This document shows, in pieces, positions 34,444-45,644 of a stretch of 64,000 nt of DNA (its first letter is position 1; every line of letters begins with the position of its first letter). Source of the DNA: Batkoa obscura (Eukaryota > Entomophthoromycota > Entomophthoromycetes > Entomophthorales > Batkoaceae); assembly GCA_030770535.1 (NCBI GenBank), contig JASVEC010000010.1:248001-312000 (forward strand), given 5' to 3'. Under the pieces are notes generated by a model. It was not told where the DNA came from and did no database searches. It was given only the letters and a program-made list of their open reading frames with translations. The translations under genes and the position numbers were made by a program.

Positions 34444-35465
34444 TTTGTAGTAATTAGCAAGAAAAATACTCGTTTTATATTATCAATTGATCACTCCAAC
34501 ATCCTTTATATATCATTTTCAGTGATTTTGATGATATTATCTTTCCACACATAGATTTAAAGTTTAGAATATTCTATATTAAAATTTGCTATTTTAAGCT
34601 TTTGGTTACCAACGATTTTCTTAGCATTCTCCATTATAAGTGATTTCAATTGCTGAACTGTTTTTTAATTAACATGCTATTGTTAGTAGAAAATAGACAT
34701 GGTTAAGAAATAGTCATTTCCTCTTACTAAATTTGTGTCTTGAAAAGAAATGAGCTCTGACTTGGAATGAGTAAAGTGTTTGGACAAAACAAGTATAAAA
34801 ATGCTATGCTTCTGTTCATATTTTAATCTAGTACAAATTGGCTTCTTTTAATCTTCTCTTTCTCTAGTTTATGAATTGAATAATTTTCAGTTAAATGCTT
34901 ATTGCATAGTTATATTCTTTTTCTGATTGTAACTTACTTTCATCGTTCTAATCTACACATAGTAAACCTGTGTATAAAAGTAATGAACTAATTTCAATAC
35001 AAAACAGGTGTTTTTATGTATTTCAATTAAATTAATATCAATACAAGCAAAGTATTAAAATTTTAAACTAACCAATACATATAAATAGTTAGATCAATTA
35101 AAAATAGCCCAAAGTCAATCAATTAACTAAAGTAGAAGAAATGCAAGCATATTTCCACATTATTTTTAAACAGTTTGTGTAAGAGAAATATGTATTGATT
35201 ACATGGAAAACAGTTATTTGGGAACAAGCTTAATCTGAGGTTTAAATAGCTTGATTGGATACCAATTACTTAAACATAAATTATGTGTAAAATTAAAATA
35301 TTCGTTTTGGTTGAGATCGTACTTATATCAACTGTAATTTATAAAACCCTTATTTCAAATTAATTTGTAGTAAGTTTGAATTTTTATTTTTATTTTTAAA
35401 CTTTTCTAAAATAAATACTAAAATAGACTAAAAAATTAGGAGGAGAAAAATAAAAAGCAAGGCAT
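34444..35465. other. 1-kb intergenic region
   Basis: Between the proton channel start and the kinase stop. Nothing recognised. Confidence 0.5.
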
Positions 35466-36833
35466 TTAAACAGGGGATAGCGCGGCAGATTCACAAGACC
35501 AATAAGCGTTGATGGATTGATCTGAAGCGTTAATATTTAAATTTAATTTGTTAATTTTGGCATGTTGTTGAATCCAGTTTTCTGTCCTTTTTTCAACAGA
35601 TAGTTTTTCAATCTCAATTTCATCAAATGAACTTTTTTTACTGCTAATTACAGGTGGTGAGCCTGATAATGTAGTTACAAAATCCTCCTCTCCCTCTTCG
35701 TTGGACTTGATTTGTGTACCATCACTCTCACTTATTCCACTGTCTTCAGCTGTCATTTTTTCAACTTGAATCTTGGGCGTAACTTGGTTCATTTCACTTA
35801 AAGTGCTTTTAATGATAGTTTCGTTCATCGACATATTATCATTCTTATAGTTATTTATTATATTATTAGCTTGTTTTTTAGTTGGGTAGCGCACTGAATC
35901 TTTTTGCTTCTTTTTAATGAAGTAAGGGATCGACTTGACTTCTTTGATCAATTCATTGATAGTAATCCTTCTCAATGGATTGATACATAACATTTTGGTT
36001 ACCAGTTTATGGCCATAATCACTCAGTGGGAACATTTCTTTTAATAAGTTTGGATTAAAGATATATTCTAAAAATGCTTGATCTTCAGTGGAAGCTCTTT
36101 TCCATGGGTTTCTACCAAAACATAAGTTTAAAAAAATAATTCCTAAAGACCAAATATCGGCTGCGGAGGTACAATAATACATATTGGTCTTATTTTTACT
36201 CTTTGGTTTATGTGCTTCTGGTGCCATATAAAAGCAGGAGCCACAACCATATTCTTTACTCCAAATAGAGCGTGTAGCCAACCCAAAATCAGCTATCTTG
36301 ATTTTACAATCTTGATCTAATAAGATGTTTTCTGGCTTTAAATCTCGATGGTAGACCCCTCTTGAATGACAAAAGTCTGTAGCATTTAAAATCCCTAAAA
36401 ATAAGTTTCTGACAAGCTCATCTCGATTAGTAGGTTTATTGTCGTTGACATCAGGCTCAATCTCATCTTCTGAACAGTTGGTAATATTTCCAATTGTTAT
36501 AGCATCATAAAGGTCTCCGCCTTTGCAATACTCTAATCCTATATAGATAGTGTTCTCTAATTCAATCACAAATTCTAAGCTAACTACAGAGGGGTGCCAG
36601 CTAACCATACGATGGATCGAAATCTCTTCGCAAATTTGAGGCCTTAGTGCATTTTTAGCTAAAGTTTTTACTGCAAATAAAGTATAAGGTTCATTCACCA
36701 TCTGTGCTAAATATACCGCTCCACATGACCCGCGTCCTACAATATCTACTAATTCATACTCAACTTGTTGTTTACGGGTAGTGTGTCTTAATCGGCTACC
36801 AATTTTACTATATTCTTCAGCTGTATATTCCAT
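35466..36833 (-). CDS. Ser/Thr protein kinase, Ran1/Pat1-like
   Basis: A single exon of 455 codons. The kinase domain spans about residues 26-313. Visible motifs: Gly loop VGRGSCGAVY (32-41), catalytic Lys56 in FAVKTL, HRDLKPENI (His162-Asp164), DFG at 182-184, the activation segment EYGCGSCFYMAPE (APE 204-206), and a C-lobe ending in LRRITINEL. The pattern YHRDLKPENI plus GCGS.FYMAPE resembles fission-yeast Ran1/Pat1 and yeast Ksp1/Sks1/Vhs1 kinases, which link nutrients to meiosis or filamentous growth. The 140-residue tail is Ser- and acid-rich and looks disordered. A loop of about 20 acidic residues between C-lobe helices (SEDEIEPDVNDNKPTNRDE) is an insertion. The exact orthology is inferred. 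Confidence 0.88.
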   Translation of the reverse strand: MEYTAEEYSKIGSRLRHTTRKQQVEYELVDIVGRGSCGAVYLAQMVNEPYTLFAVKTLAKNALRPQICEEISIHRMVSWHPSVVSLEFVIELENTIYIGLEYCKGGDLYDAITIGNITNCSEDEIEPDVNDNKPTNRDELVRNLFLGILNATDFCHSRGVYHRDLKPENILLDQDCKIKIADFGLATRSIWSKEYGCGSCFYMAPEAHKPKSKNKTNMYYCTSAADIWSLGIIFLNLCFGRNPWKRASTEDQAFLEYIFNPNLLKEMFPLSDYGHKLVTKMLCINPLRRITINELIKEVKSIPYFIKKKQKDSVRYPTKKQANNIINNYKNDNMSMNETIIKSTLSEMNQVTPKIQVEKMTAEDSGISESDGTQIKSNEEGEEDFVTTLSGSPPVISSKKSSFDEIEIEKLSVEKRTENWIQQHAKINKLNLNINASDQSINAYWSCESAALSPV

Positions 36834-39449
36834 TTTATAATTAGTTGAAATAAAATTAAATTATGTTTAATGAGAGTATATGTTTAATAAATGAGTTTTA
36901 TGAATGACAATTAATATATCAAAGATAAATTGAGTTATATCAATAGGCTCTAATTATAAGATGCTAAACTATACTGTAATACTATAATATGTAACGATTA
37001 AAAAAATCAAATTTCTATTAGTTCTTCTTTTATACTTTCTTTATAACTAAGTTGATCTCTTGGTATTATTAATTTTTAAACTCTTTCTTTAGTTACCACC
37101 CTTTCAAATTAAATTTAGCTGATCTCATCTCTAGCTTTTAATGCTTAGTTCTTTTTGTTAAATTCTAATTTTAAACTTTTATTAACTTTAACTGAATTTG
37201 GTAAACTTAAAAAGTTGCTTGATTTTATTTTTTTCAAATTCAAGTTGGCATTTAAAATTTCTATTAATTTAAAACTTGAAATTTTAGTTAAAGTGCTTAT
37301 AAATATTATAAAAAAAATATTTTAATAAAAAAGAGAGTTATAAACAGTGAATGATAGAGTATAAAGATATTAAATAATAATGGATTATAATGATTTGTTG
37401 CACTATAAAGCTTGCGCAAATCGAATAGAGTTTTCAATTAAAAACTCACAAATATAACAATGATTTTTACAAATAGATTTAAATAGTAACTTGATAAACA
37501 AACTTAATAAGAATTTAAAAATACAAATATGAATTAAATTAGATATAAATAGTTAAGTTTAATATCTCATTTTTATATTTATTTCATTCATTTGATTTTA
37601 ATTAATTTTAATGCTTAGAACAAAAATCATTAGTTTTTACTTTTTTAAGTAGTAAGCGCGGAATTTTATCTTTAGTAAAAATTTCATTCTAAAAATACGA
37701 TTTTTTTATTAAATTTTTATAGTTTGAATAAGCACTCACAATTTCAGTCATTTTGCTTTATCAGCATGCAAATTGGATCATATTGCTTCATTTATTTATT
37801 TTTATTATAGTTTAAATTCATTAAAGTGTGCTCCAGAAGAATCCAGATTACACTTAGCTTTAACTTGACAACAGCAACGCCTTTATCAAAAAACCTAATG
37901 GCAATCAGTCAATTACTGAAATTACGAAGTTGAATCATGAGCATTTTTCAAAAATTATTAAGTAGCCCTTTATGTAGCTGTTTTCTACTTTTTTAGCTCA
38001 AAGTTTGGGAGATATAAGCTTGAACTTTAATTTTAGTATAGTTTTATTTCGAATTCCTTTATAGTTGGCTCACCTCAAATCAAAAATAAGTAGGAGGTAT
38101 TTTTTAAAGTTAGTAATTTAGTTGTTGATTTTTCTAAGGTGTTTGCTGTTTAAAAAATCAACACTTTTCATTGAAGCTTATAATGATAAACTAAAGGACT
38201 ATTTGTAGATAAGTGTAATATGGTATGCTATCATTTTGATTATTGTTATTTCTAGTATCTTTTTGTTATATTTGTAGCTCAAAATTATTATTAATTAAAG
38301 ATATTTTAAAGTAAAAATAGTAAAAATAAAATTCAAATAAAAAACTAGAAGAATTTTTGGTTTTTACATTTCAAATTTCATAACAAAAAGCGATTTATTG
38401 TGAAGTTAAGATAAGTTAACAAGAAAAAATTAGCTCAATTTGTAAATTGTTTTATTAAAATGTGGTAAAAACTACTAATCCAAAATTTTAGTCTAATTTA
38501 CTGAAACTTTAAAATAAACTAAACTGTTCATTATTTTCAATTCGAAGTGAGTCCAACTGTATCCCTAAGGGGTTTTATTTAAACTATTTTTGTAAGTGTT
38601 TTTTCAAAATGGGCTTCTATTTTATGAGGCTGATAAAAAATACTGGTATTAAATTTAAGCAGCAGATAAGAGATGATTTAACAATAGTTAAAATGAGTGT
38701 TAACTACTGCAGGTTTGTATTCTAACAGCTGTATAGTCTGGACTTTAAGTTCTATAGAGTTTTCTGAATTTTTACAATTATATGTATGAAATCTGAAGTA
38801 AATGAGGAATAATAAGTATTTGGGAGTATTTTTTTAACTTCATTACTTCTTCTATCTTTTGGCACTATTTGAGTGTAAAATTTGTTAGTAAAGCTTTTGA
38901 ACATAAAAATACATCCCCATTTAATATTATGCTTTGATTAGCACATAAATATAATGACTATATTAAGACAAAACTTCACCCATTAAGCCATAAATCAGTA
39001 ATCATACAAATTACTAGTCATGAAAATCATTGCTAACCATTGCACAATTGTACTTTAACAGCTATATTAACTTGAGCACACTTTAAATATTTTGAAATAA
39101 ATTAATTTCTTTAAATTTAGCTCATGTAATAAATTATAAGCCATTCTTTTAAAAAATGATCAAATTTTTAGCTGATGATCTCATCAACGAATCTAAACTG
39201 ATGAATTATGGGATTTTATATTAAACGCCATATAAAAGGTCAGTTGACTAAGTGATGCAATAATTTATCCGAAGTATGTAAGTTAATACTACAATATTAA
39301 GGTAAAAGACATACTAAAATAAAACATTATGTGTATAATATAATTTTATTAGGTATTATGTTGGTTGGTTTATTAATAAGTTACGTATTTAAATTTTACT
39401 GACTAAATAGTCAAAATTATTTTTCATCACATAAGTTTTAACCTATAAA
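36834..39449. other. 2.6-kb intergenic region with one MITE
   Basis: No gene seen between the kinase start and RCC1 stop. One MITE copy lies at 38819-38921. The rest is AT-rich without recognisable structure. Confidence 0.5.
38819..38921 (+). mobile_element. quasi-palindromic MITE-like element, copy 3
   Basis: Left end TTTGGGAGTATTTTTTTAAC, core TTGGCACTATTTGAGTG, right end AAAAATACATCCCCAT. Confidence 0.8.
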
Positions 39450-40739
39450 TTATTCCTTAACTAAAAAGAGGGTATGTTGACCACCAGATGCTACTTTTAG
39501 AACTTTCTTAGTAGAAAGAGCCTCAATAACCTTTGGAGTTTCTTGGTCTTCTTCAGAACCATGTCCTAAAGCAAAGGATTCGCCGAATCCCCAAGCGCTG
39601 GCCTTTTGATCAGTAGTCACAGCGAAAGATTGATTTGAACCACAAATAACACTTGCGGCAGTGGTGCCAACTGAGATTTCAGTAAGGACCTCAACTGCAG
39701 CCTTGCTGCCATCTTTACTCTTTACAACACTTGGATGGTCTTTTGGCAATCCAAGCTGAGATGAGTCAGTACGACCGACACCATATACTTTACCCCCACC
39801 TAAAGCTAAAGTGTGGTGCTCACCACCAGAAAGTTCAGTGATATCATTTCCAGTAAGTCCATGACTAAGAGTAGGTTTTTCAATTCTTTCACCAGCAAGA
39901 TTACCCTTGGTTACAATAGCGCATTGATTATAGTTATTCATGCCCCAAGAATATATTCTTCCAGTCTTTTCACGAGCGAATGAATGGTAACCACCAGCAA
40001 AGATGTTAACAATATTTTTAACTGGGAGTGGATTGAGTTTTAAAGATTTTTCCTCACTAGAGATATTCTTACTATCGTATTCCTTAAATCCGCATTGAGA
40101 AGCTTTGTTATCACCAACGGTATATACCTTTCCTTTAGTAGTTAAAACAACCAAGTGATTATTACCAGCGACTACTTTGACAACTTTAGTTGATGGGGTA
40201 CCTACCTCAATCTTTAATGGTGTCTTTTGGATATGTTTCTTGTTTCCAACGAAGCCCAAAACACCACTTGGGTTTCTAAAAGTACCCCAAGCATATAAAT
40301 TACCTTCAGAAGTAACACAAGCAGTAATGGAATCACCAGCAGCAACTTGAACAACTTTGATATCCTCACCAAGGGTAACTAAAGCAGGTTCCCATTCGTC
40401 ACCTTCTCTACCAAGAGCACCTTCGTCATTGCATCCCCAAGAATATAATTGACCCTTATCATTAATAGCTAAAGAATGTAGTCCACCAGCAACGAGTTCA
40501 ACAACATTAGTTAGATTTTTGATTTGGAATGGTTTTTTTCTTTCAATAATATCTTCACCTAGTCCAAGTTGAGAACAATCGCCTTGACCGCAAATAAAAA
40601 CCAACCCAGTTTCTGTGTTAAGGGAAGGAATAGCGTTTAATGAAGCAACAGCTTTACCGGGAGTGCGGCCACGCCCCCTCTTAACTGTTGGTTTAGGGGA
40701 AGGTTCAGTTTCACTTGTTTTACCATTAGGACGTTTCAT
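39450..40739 (-). CDS. RCC1-family Ran guanine-nucleotide exchange factor
   Basis: A single exon of 429 codons. A basic N-terminus (KRPNGKTSETEPSPKPTVKR then GRGRTPGK) suits nuclear import and chromatin contact. Seven blades of RCC1 repeats follow: FICGQGDCSQLGLGEDIIER, LYSWGCNDEGALGREGDEWE, LYAWGTFRNPSGVLGF, VYTVGDNKASQCGF, IYSWGMNNYNQCAI, VYGVGRTDSSQLGL and ASAWGFGESFALGHGSEEDQ. Each carries the G-x-N/D-x-x-x-Q-L/C-G pattern. Length and blade count match yeast Srm1/Prp20 and fission-yeast Pim1. It loads Ran with GTP in the nucleus and thereby sets the direction of nuclear transport. Compared with neighbours it is less AT-rich, as expected for a well-expressed gene. Confidence 0.93.
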   Translation of the reverse strand: MKRPNGKTSETEPSPKPTVKRGRGRTPGKAVASLNAIPSLNTETGLVFICGQGDCSQLGLGEDIIERKKPFQIKNLTNVVELVAGGLHSLAINDKGQLYSWGCNDEGALGREGDEWEPALVTLGEDIKVVQVAAGDSITACVTSEGNLYAWGTFRNPSGVLGFVGNKKHIQKTPLKIEVGTPSTKVVKVVAGNNHLVVLTTKGKVYTVGDNKASQCGFKEYDSKNISSEEKSLKLNPLPVKNIVNIFAGGYHSFAREKTGRIYSWGMNNYNQCAIVTKGNLAGERIEKPTLSHGLTGNDITELSGGEHHTLALGGGKVYGVGRTDSSQLGLPKDHPSVVKSKDGSKAAVEVLTEISVGTTAASVICGSNQSFAVTTDQKASAWGFGESFALGHGSEEDQETPKVIEALSTKKVLKVASGGQHTLFLVKE

Positions 40740-42418
40740 CTTATTGAATTGCTAGAAATATACAAAAGTAATGTAATATAAGTGTAATCGGGTTAAGTTT
40801 AAATATTAAAACAATAGTTAATTCAAATTATTATTTTTTAAAAGATAAAATAATGATGCTTCAAGTTCTATTTATACTTTTTAAATTAGAGATGATTTTA
40901 TAGGATAATTTAGTGATTTTGATTTTAAAAATCTAAATTTATGGAAAATTTTTTGGAAAATTTTTTAAGCTTGAATCAGATTTACCTCGAAATCAAATCC
41001 CAATTAAAACCTTATTGAACCAATTAAAAACATGACTTAAGATAAATTAGTCATAATAAAATTTAATAGGAAACTTCTGAACAGTATGTGGCATACTTTT
41101 TGAAAAATAATATGCCCCAAAAACAAATGGCATAATTAAGTTGATTTATTTTAGTTTCTTTTCAAAATTAGATCAAAATCTAACTTTTAAAAAGTTATAT
41201 GGAGATGTATTTTTATGTTTAAGAATTTTACTAACAATTTTTCTGCTCAAATAATGCTTAAAGAAGAAAAAGTAATGAAATCAAAAAAAACATCCCTATA
41301 TAGTTTCTTGAAATAATATTTAATTAAATATAAATTTAATATAAATTTTTTTGTTTGAGTTATATTTTTATTTATAAAACAAAAAATTGTGCAAAATTTA
41401 AAATTTAAAAACTTTAAAAAATCAATCAAAAATCAATTTAATTATAATAGTTACTGTTTTGTTTTTGATTGTTTTATTAAATAATAATAATCTGTATTAT
41501 TTTGAAAAAATAGCAATCTTTTTTAGTTTTATTACTTTCTTTGTTTTCTAAGTATTATTTAAACAGTTTAATAATTGATTATTATAATAGTTATGTTTTT
41601 ATAGTTAATTTAACTAGGGATATTTTTAAATTTATATATAACTGATTTAAAGTTTCTTTCATTTAAATTTATTATAAGAGATTTTATTTTTTAATTACAA
41701 GATGCTTTATTTTTATATTTTATATTTTAATATAAACTATGATTTTTTTTAAATATAATAGCTTTTTTTAAAAATCCTATTATATCTGGTTTTATTAAAT
41801 TTATCAAATTAATATGTGTTATAGAACATTGATTTTTAAATTAAATTATTTGTTGCTAATTTATTATAATATTGTAGTATAAATTTATTATAAATCTAAA
41901 AATCATTCATTATATTTAAAATTACTATTTTTAATCAAAAGTATTATAAATGAAATAATGCTATTTATATAAATCAATTTAAACTTTTGTTGTAAATTTT
42001 TTTAGCTATATTAATTAATATTTTAATTGTTTATTTGTACTATTATCATTACAATTTTATATTTTATCAAATAGCTTTTTTTGTTTATACATTTTCTTAA
42101 CAAATTATTGTAAACTTTTGTTTGCCAAAAAAACTTCTTATCCTTGTTTTATTTACTGTTATATTTTCTTTTGGTATTTTTTAATTGTATATTAGGCATA
42201 TATATTATATAAATTTATTTTTTAATTGTATCTTTCAAACCACTTAACATATATAAAATGTTGCTTTGTTAATTTTGTAGTTAATTACAGTATAGTAAAT
42301 TGTTTAACTTGTTTATAAACCTAATTACAGCTTTATAGTTAGTTTGATTGTAATTTATGTAATATGATTTACAGTTTTTTATTTTGATTTACTATAAAAA
42401 CTTTTACTACCTAATTGT
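40740..42418. other. 1.7-kb intergenic region with MITE
   Basis: No gene. One clear MITE at 41196-41302 and a possible worn copy at about 41511-41580. From 41590 to 42400 the sequence is very AT-rich. Confidence 0.5.
41196..41302 (-). mobile_element. quasi-palindromic MITE-like element, copy 4
   Basis: Left end TATATGGAGATGTATTTTT, core TCTGCTCAAATAATGCTTAA, right end AAAAAACATCCCTATATAG. Confidence 0.82.
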
Positions 42419-42557
42419 CGTGAAATCTGGTGCTCAGTGATTGAAGTCAGAAACAGCTATTTCCTGGTTGCCTACACTATAAGTCAAAAGATCTTAGTTT
42501 ATGTGACTAAGATAGACTTGGATTATGAAGGATAGTACGTAATAGGTTACAGACTAT

Positions 42558-42955
42558 TGTGAAATATCACTTTGTCAGCCCCATGGTTAATTATAGCATA
42601 ATAATCGCCTAAGCTGTCGTGTTCTCGATTATAGAGACAATTAGTCACATGCTCTTATTCTGATCGGAGTATAAAAGAGATTCTAAAACATAATAGCTCA
42701 AGACTTTTTAACTGAATTATTCCCTGATATCTCGAACATTTAATAAAGCCACTAAGTTTTCTTAATAGTATTTTACATAGGTTTTACATTAGTATTGTCT
42801 ATTCTACTTGTCTTATATAGCTTATAACCTATTAAGTGCTATTCCTCATAATCCAAGTCTATCTTAGTCACATAAACTAAGACCTTTCGACTTATAGTGT
42901 AGTCAACCCAGCAATAGCTGTTCTTGACTCCAAACCCTGAGTACCAGATCTCACA
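42558..42955 (-). mobile_element. solo LTR fossil, nested
   Basis: About 398 bp. Reading on the minus strand it begins TGTGAGATCTGGTACTCAGG and ends GTGATATTTCACA, so both LTR-type ends are present. It matches the other copies in its first ~240 bp and differs in its last part, so it belongs to a sister subfamily. Confidence 0.7.
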
Positions 42956-43122
42956 TAGTATTGTCTATTCTATTTGTCTTATATAGCTTGTAACCTATTA
43001 CGTGCTATTCCTCATAATCCAAGTCTATCTTAGTCACATAAACTAAGATCTTTTGACTTATAGTGTAGGCAACCAGGAAATAGCTGTTTCTGACTTCAAT
43101 CACTGAGCACCAGATTTCACAC
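42956..43122 (-). mobile_element. partial LTR fossil, nested
   Basis: About 167 bp on the minus strand, directly abutting the nested LTR. It begins TGTGAAATCTGGTGCTCAGT and is almost identical to the first 139 bp of the outer plus-strand LTR, so the two are of similar, fairly recent age. Confidence 0.65.
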
Positions 43123-43454
43123 TATATAAGAAAAATAGAATAGACAACGATAATATAAAATATCATCGGAAAGATCTAGTGGCTTTATTAAAGGTACGAT
43201 ATCAAGGAATAATTCAATTAGAAAGCCTCGAGTTACCATATTCTAAAAGCTGTTTTATACTTCAAGTATGGATATCAAAACGGGGAGATAACATCGTTTG
43301 GAATTATATAGCAGGAATTCTCATAGAAAACAAAAATAAATAAAAAATAAAAAATTCTAATATTAATTAATGTAATTATAATATTGAAAATTAATTCCTA
43401 CTATAATAACAGCTATTTCATTTTATATTTATATTCATTAAAAAAAAAGCGTAT

Positions 43455-43562
43455 ATAATTTGGCGATGTATTTTTGTATTAGAATTTTGCTAACAATTAT
43501 TCTACTCAAATAGCGCTTAAAAAACGAAAAAAGTAATGAAGCCAAAAAAAACATCCTATATA
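43455..43562 (-). mobile_element. quasi-palindromic MITE-like element, copy 5
   Basis: Left end AATTTGGCGATGTATTTTTG, core CTACTCAAATAGCGCTTAAA, right end CAAAAAAAACATCCTATATA. Confidence 0.82.
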
Positions 43563-43979
43563 AATAGTGCTTTTATTACTAAATTATATAATAGTTTTAA
43601 ATCAGCTGTTTAAAACTTGTATTAAATAAAGTTTAATTATTTATAATAATCTAAAATTAGACAAAAATTGTTTAAAAATAAAATTTCATAATCCATTTTA
43701 ATTTTAATTCTAATTTCATAAAGGATTAAAGTTTTAAAAACTGGTTAAAGGGTTGTTGAATCCAGTTCAAAAGATTCAGCAGATGCTTTTTTAAATAACT
43801 AATTCTAATATTTTAATAAATTGAGTTGTAATTACCATTATTATTATTATTATTAACAAGATTAAATTTATCTTTCAGATTCTTTGTTAAACTAGAAATA
43901 TCAAGGCAATTCCTGACACAAGCTAACTACTTTCCTTGTAAACTAAACATCCAATCATTTAACTCAAATTCTTATTTAA

Positions 43980-44640
43980 GAGATGCTAATAAAAATATTG
44001 AAGATATTGCAACTAAACCAAACGCTAATACAGCTATAATTAGAACTCTTATATAGCTAGAAATGGTTGGTATGTTAATGTCTGAATATGTTACGTCATT
44101 TTTAGCTTTTTTAACTCATTAGAATGTACCAGAATTGAGACTATTTATGAATATCGAAATGGTTGGTTCTTCAAAGTGAAGTGACAACGTACTAAAGGTA
44201 CTGATTCCTGATTCAGCTGTGAATTAAGAAGTTTTTTTAGAAGATACTACTGGAACAGTTAACAAAATTACTGATTTCATTTATCACATTTATTCAGGCT
44301 CTCTGCAATAACTGGTGCATTCAATGTATGAATGTATTCGAGGATTCTTAAATACAGATAATAATGATTAGAAAGACTCAGTTTGGATGTTTAACGTTGA
44401 GTTTTTTTAAACTCTTGATAGGGACAATACCTTCAAATGGATCATCAGCAAATGCAAAAATAAATTAGAGAATAAGTGTTAAAGGCTATGATAGGATAAT
44501 TTTCCTACCTTTCTGGCTCTTGGTCAGACGAAGTTTGGAGAATTTGAAATCACTAATTTACGATGTTCTTTATTCAATAAATGGGAGGTTAATTGTCATT
44601 CTAGTGGGGTCCTTGTCAAAGGACAATTTTGTATATAGCT
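43980..44640. pseudogene. decayed coding-like segment, identity unknown
   Basis: Base composition is closer to genes than to spacer. Short peptide-like stretches on the + strand, for example LEDTTGTVNKITDFIYHIYS, look like former protein code. The segment is broken in many places and I recognise no family. It sits between LTR fossils and a MITE, so a mobile-element origin is as likely as a host gene. Confidence 0.35.
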
Positions 44641-44718
44641 AATAGATGGCCCACATCGTCGATAAAACGATCCAACAAAGAAAGAGTGAAAACAAGAGGG
44701 ATAAGAAGTGATATCCAT

Positions 44719-44823
44719 AAGGGGATGTATTTTTATATTTAAGGATTTTATTAATAATTTTTCCGCTCAAATAGTACTTAGAGGATGGAAAAAGTAATGA
44801 AACCAAAAAAAACATCCCCATAA
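44719..44823 (-). mobile_element. quasi-palindromic MITE-like element, copy 6
   Basis: One of the best-kept copies: left end AAGGGGATGTATTTTTATAT, core TCCGCTCAAATAGTACTTAG, right end CAAAAAAAACATCCCCATAA. Confidence 0.88.
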
Positions 44824-45180
44824 TATCAAATTTAATATTGAGGAGGCCGAGAATAATAGTAGACACGCAGTTGTACTAAAAAATCTTTAAATTAGGGCAA
44901 GCGAAGAGCCTATGATCTAATATGTTTTCAACTTCAAAACAAGAAGGGCAAAATTAACACCAGGTATTAGACATCAATAAATATATATATAATTATGTTT
45001 ATTTTATTTAAAAAATATTTCTAACAAAGATTACTTAAATGAAAGTGTCAATTAATAATCATTGCTTTAAGATTAAATCAACCTAATAAGAAAATATCAA
45101 AATGAAATGATATCTTTATTTAAATTTATTATATATCAAAACTAACACAGTTGGAAGGAATTTCCATATAAAAAAGAACA

Positions 45181-45366
45181 TTAATCTACAAAACAATTTC
45201 TACGACAAGACGATTTACCCATTGGATTAAAAGCAAATTTTAATTCACAACTCATTTCACACGATGCAAATTGCATGCCATCCATCATTCCAGGATTACT
45301 TATCTCAATTGTTTTTTGAGATATTAAGGAAGAAAGATTAATTAACATCAAAATTAATAATTTCAT
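45181..45366 (-). CDS. small secreted cysteine-containing peptide, 61 aa
   Basis: A single exon. A signal peptide (MKLLILMLINLSSLIS) is followed by a mature part of about 45 residues with four cysteines: ASCEMSCELKFAF, then SSCRRNCFVD at the C-terminus (C-x3-C ... C-x3-C). The spacing suggests two disulphides. No family is recognised. Size, signal and paired cysteines resemble small secreted fungal proteins, some of which act as effectors or antimicrobial peptides; the role here is not shown. It lies 278 bp downstream of the LEA2-like gene in the same direction. Confidence 0.6.
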   Translation of the reverse strand: MKLLILMLINLSSLISQKTIEISNPGMMDGMQFASCEMSCELKFAFNPMGKSSCRRNCFVD

Positions 45367-45644
45367 TTTTTATTGATATAATAAATTATGAAAATTAATA
45401 GTTATTTATACTTTTATGTTTTTATAGTAGATTTTTTTAATAAAAATTTCACGTTGATTTAGAATCCTTTTAGTTAAGTTATTTTTTACCCCACACTTAT
45501 TATTTTTTTCAAAAGAGATTATTGCATTGATAAAAACATACAAAAAAACATACAAAAAAACTTAATAAAGCATATACTCAATTTTAAAAAAGATATAATA
45601 TCATAATTAACACATACAGAACTTTAACTTTATTAACTTTCAAA

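Larger units (their letters stand above)
42419..43325 (+). mobile_element. solo LTR fossil, split by a nested insertion
   Basis: Plus-strand LTR-like sequence at 42419-42557 continuing at 43126-43325. It starts with CGTGAAATCTGGTGC and ends in AATTCTCATA; the related copy at 62 kb keeps TCTCACA there, so the original ends were TGTGA/TCACA. The two halves are separated by 565 bp of minus-strand LTR sequence bounded by a CTAT direct repeat. No internal coding part is seen. No flanking target duplication is recognised. It is a broken retroelement relic of unassigned family. Confidence 0.7.
43326..45180. other. gene-poor stretch with MITEs and decayed sequence
   Basis: Contains two MITE copies (43455-43562 and 44719-44823), a short TTA microsatellite at about 43838-43858, and a less AT-rich, coding-like but decayed segment at about 43980-44640. 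No intact gene. Confidence 0.55.

Noticed and set aside
41247-41429. 60-codon minus-strand frame rich in Phe, Lys, Asn and Ile
   Set aside because: Overlaps a MITE and has spacer composition.
42558-43122. Foldback DNA transposon with ~135-bp inverted ends (the first reading of the 42.4-43.1 kb inverted repeats)
   Set aside because: The related copy at 62 kb shows that the repeats are LTRs nested in opposite orientation, with TGTGA/TCACA ends and CTAT flanks.
44639-44866. 75-codon minus-strand frame with hydrophobic stretches
   Set aside because: Most of it is MITE copy 6 read through; not a gene.
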